Source of the DNA: Cercis canadensis | Taxonomy: Eukaryota > Streptophyta > Magnoliopsida > Fabales > Fabaceae | Direction: 5' to 3' | Assembly: GCA_003255065.1 (NCBI GenBank) | Contig: QAOA01001470.1 | Location: forward strand, 278,319-342,318 | Length of the DNA: 64,000 nt | Shown: in pieces, positions 62,203 through 64,000 of the stretch | Layout of the letters: each line of letters opens with the position of its first letter | Position numbering within the stretch: position 1 is the stretch's first letter | Program-made: the position numbers and the translations under genes | The notes under the pieces: generated by a model | The model's input: the letters and a program-made list of their open reading frames with translations, nothing else | What the model was told of the DNA's origin: nothing | Databases searched by the model: none

Positions 62203-62939
62203 ACGTACATTTTTTTTAAGAAAATATTGTTATTTTCAAATGTCGAACGATAACGTTTGGGCTCTGTTTGGGTAAACAACTTATTTAAGCATTTACATAA
62301 GAAAACCTAATGAGAGAAGTTTTGATAACCTAAGCTTCTTTTAAATTAAGCTATTTAGTGTTTGAATATATATTTGAAAGGACACTTTTCAAATCTATAT
62401 GCTATTTTATAAGCATTTGGATAGATAAATGTATAAATGCTTATAATATTAGAAATTACTAAAAAGTACATTAATAAGCACTTATTAAAGATTTTTTTGG
62501 ATAATTAAGCAGTTTGTTATATTTTGTAAAGAAAAAGTTTTAATAATAAAATATTTTATATTAGTGCAATAATTATTATATTTTGATTCATTTAGTTAAT
62601 TTTGTTGCTGTTAGATAATGATTACTTTAAGCTATCATGTATTATAATCAAAGTGGTTATTGGTTGGCTTTATTAGAAACCTCGCATGTAGATAAACTGT
62701 CATTAACAAGTGTTCCTGTTTTATTATATTGGTGATCATGATAAACATAAAATATATAATTATGTATCACATGCTAGATTTATACATTCAGAAACTGAAG
62801 TTTTATCGATGATTTGACATTGGTCAATCTTACTTTTGCTAGTCTGCATTTTTTGAAATTTTCTAGCTGATATCTACAATAAATTAACCAAAGACAATAC
62901 ATTAATAAATATATAGTTTTGTTATTAATGACAACAAAT

Positions 62940-63006
62940 TCCATTGTAGCACACTTAACTTGGAAAATTGAATTTAATAATTCCGTGTTTGAATCCCGAC
63001 AGCAGA
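62940..63006 (+). other. tRNA-Glu-like relic, unit 11 (type B)
   Basis: Decayed: TCCATTG with CAGCAGA has two mismatches, and the T arm (CCGTG…CCCGA) no longer pairs fully. Confidence 0.5.
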
Positions 63007-63747
63007 AGGTTCTTTCTTTTTTGAAAATATTGTTATTTTTAAATGTCGAACGATAACATTAAGGCTCTGTTTAGGTAAATAACTTATTTAAGCATCTATG
63101 TAAGAAGACCTTATGAGAGAAGTTTTTATATTATAAACTTCATTTAAATTAAACTATTTAACTTTTGGATACATATTTGAAGAGAACCCTTTAAAATCTA
63201 TAAGCTATTTCATAAGCATTTAGATAGATAAGTGTATAAATGCTTATAATTGCTGAAATTAGTGAAAAGGATATTAATAAGCACTTATTAAAGATTCTTT
63301 TTGGATAAATAAGCACTTTGTCATATTTTGTATAGAAAAGGATTTAAAAGTAAAATATTTTATATTAGTTCGATAATTATTACATTTTGATTCATGTAGT
63401 TAATTTTGTTGTTGTTAGATAATGATTACTTTGAACTATCATGTATTATAATCAAAGTGGTTATTGGCTTGCTTTATTGGAAACCTCGCATGTAGATAAA
63501 CTGTCATTAACAAGTGTTCCTGTTTTATTATATTGATGATTATGGTAAGCATAAAATATATAATTATATATCACATGCCAGATTTATACATTCAGAAACT
63601 AAAGTTACATGGATGATTTGACATTGGTCACTCTTACATTTGCTAGTCTGCATTTTTTCAATTTTTCTAACTAATATCTATAATAAATTAACCAAAGACA
63701 ATACATTAATAAATATATAGTTTTTTTTTTAATAAATGACAACAAAT

Positions 63748-63814
63748 TTCTCTGTAGCACACTTTACAAGGAAAATTGAATTTACCAATTCCGGATTCGC
63801 ATCCCAGCAGCGGA
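63748..63814 (+). other. tRNA-Glu-like relic, unit 12 (type B-like)
   Basis: The most diverged copy: TTCTCTG with CAGCGGA, T arm CCGGA…CCCAG. The T run downstream remains. Confidence 0.5.
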
Positions 63815-64000
63815 AGGTTCTCTCTTTTTTTTAAAAAAATTGTTATGTCCAAATGTCGAACGATAACATTAATGTTCCGTTTGGGTAAACAACTTATTTA
63901 AGCACTTATATAAGAAGATCTTATGAGAGAAGCTTTTATATCGTAAACTTCTTTTAAATTAAGGTATTTAACTTTTGGATACATATTTGAAGAGACCCTT

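Larger units (their letters stand above)
48449..64000 (+). repeat. Satellite of 804-bp units with tRNA-Glu-like relics, A/B alternating
   Basis: Taking the tRNA-like element as register, units start at 48978, 49782, 50585, 51346, 56800, 57604, 58407, 59213, 61332, 62136, 62940 and 63748. Spacings are 804, 803, 761 (57-bp deletion next to unit 3), then 803 after removing the copia insert, 804, 803, 806, about 792 after removing the solo LTR, 804, 804 and 808. The spacer contains GTTTGGGTAAACAACTTATT and many AATAAGCACTTAT blocks. Two types exist. Type A has ACTTCCCTTGG-like sequence and AAGTTTTGATAACCTAAACT; type B has ACTTAACTTGG and AAGTTTTTATATCATAAACT with AGCTTTTGGATAC. The order is ABABABAB, then A A B B. 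The array starts mid-unit and continues past the window. No protein gene belongs to the unit. Confidence 0.95.

Noticed and set aside
48978..63814. Functional tRNA-Glu genes in the satellite
   Set aside because: The anticodon arm is replaced, position 33 is not T, the D arm does not fold well and there is no variable loop. Kept only as tRNA-like relics.
1..64000. CRISPR array or prokaryotic operon
   Set aside because: Repeats are far too long and lack uniform spacers; introns, LTR elements and plant gene families show that this is plant nuclear DNA.

Overview
This is nuclear DNA from a flowering plant, almost certainly a eudicot. It is AT-rich, has long introns, and carries a plant-type exocyst SEC8 gene, a plant CNX7/MOCS2A gene, Ty1/copia and LINE relics, and Mutator-type foldback elements. 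The species cannot be fixed from the sequence. The size and style of the repeats would suit a woody eudicot, but that is only an impression.

Layout. 1-3945: a tandem array of about 277-287 bp units, each usually carrying a CACGTG core, ending in a 404-bp long/short higher-order pattern. 4000-9360: the small MOCS2A/CNX7 gene (coding exon 8058-8366) behind a probable long 5' UTR intron, followed by five copies of a 182-bp tandem repeat. 10690-12515: a 5'-truncated LINE on the minus strand, split by a 550-bp Mutator-like foldback element with a 9-bp target duplication. 12800-37560: one large gene, SEC8, encoding an exocyst subunit. I could reconstruct 21 coding exons (1073 codons plus stop) and one 5' UTR intron. 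Its introns hold two LINE fragments, a truncated Ty1/copia element and three inverted-repeat elements. Three introns use GC instead of GT donors. 37570-47690: an intergenic block present in two diverged direct copies (37570-41220 and 44838-47690). The first copy contains a second foldback element and an LTR-like piece that the other copy lacks. Between them lie a possible small secreted-protein gene, telomere-like repeats, a 207-bp tandem duplication and a CACTA-like terminus. 48449-64000: a satellite of 804-bp units in alternating A/B types, running off the window. It is interrupted by a nearly complete Ty1/copia element (52080-56725, 206-bp LTRs) and a 1322-bp probable solo LTR (59312-60633).

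How it fits together. Only SEC8 and MOCS2A are confidently functional protein genes. They are unrelated housekeeping genes: vesicle tethering at the plasma membrane, and molybdenum cofactor synthesis in the cytosol. Most of the rest is repeat DNA, and its nesting gives relative ages: LINE before foldback element, block duplication before the second foldback element, satellite before copia and solo LTR.

The most unusual signal is in the satellite. Every 804-bp unit carries a 67-bp tRNA-Glu-like relic with a pairing acceptor stem, an intact T arm/B box and a 5-bp anticodon-type stem. Around it are a TATA-like stretch and CAA motifs upstream and usually T runs downstream, the arrangement of plant Pol III tRNA genes. 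Two N-containing poly-G tracts and one N after a poly-T run mark uncertain sequence.
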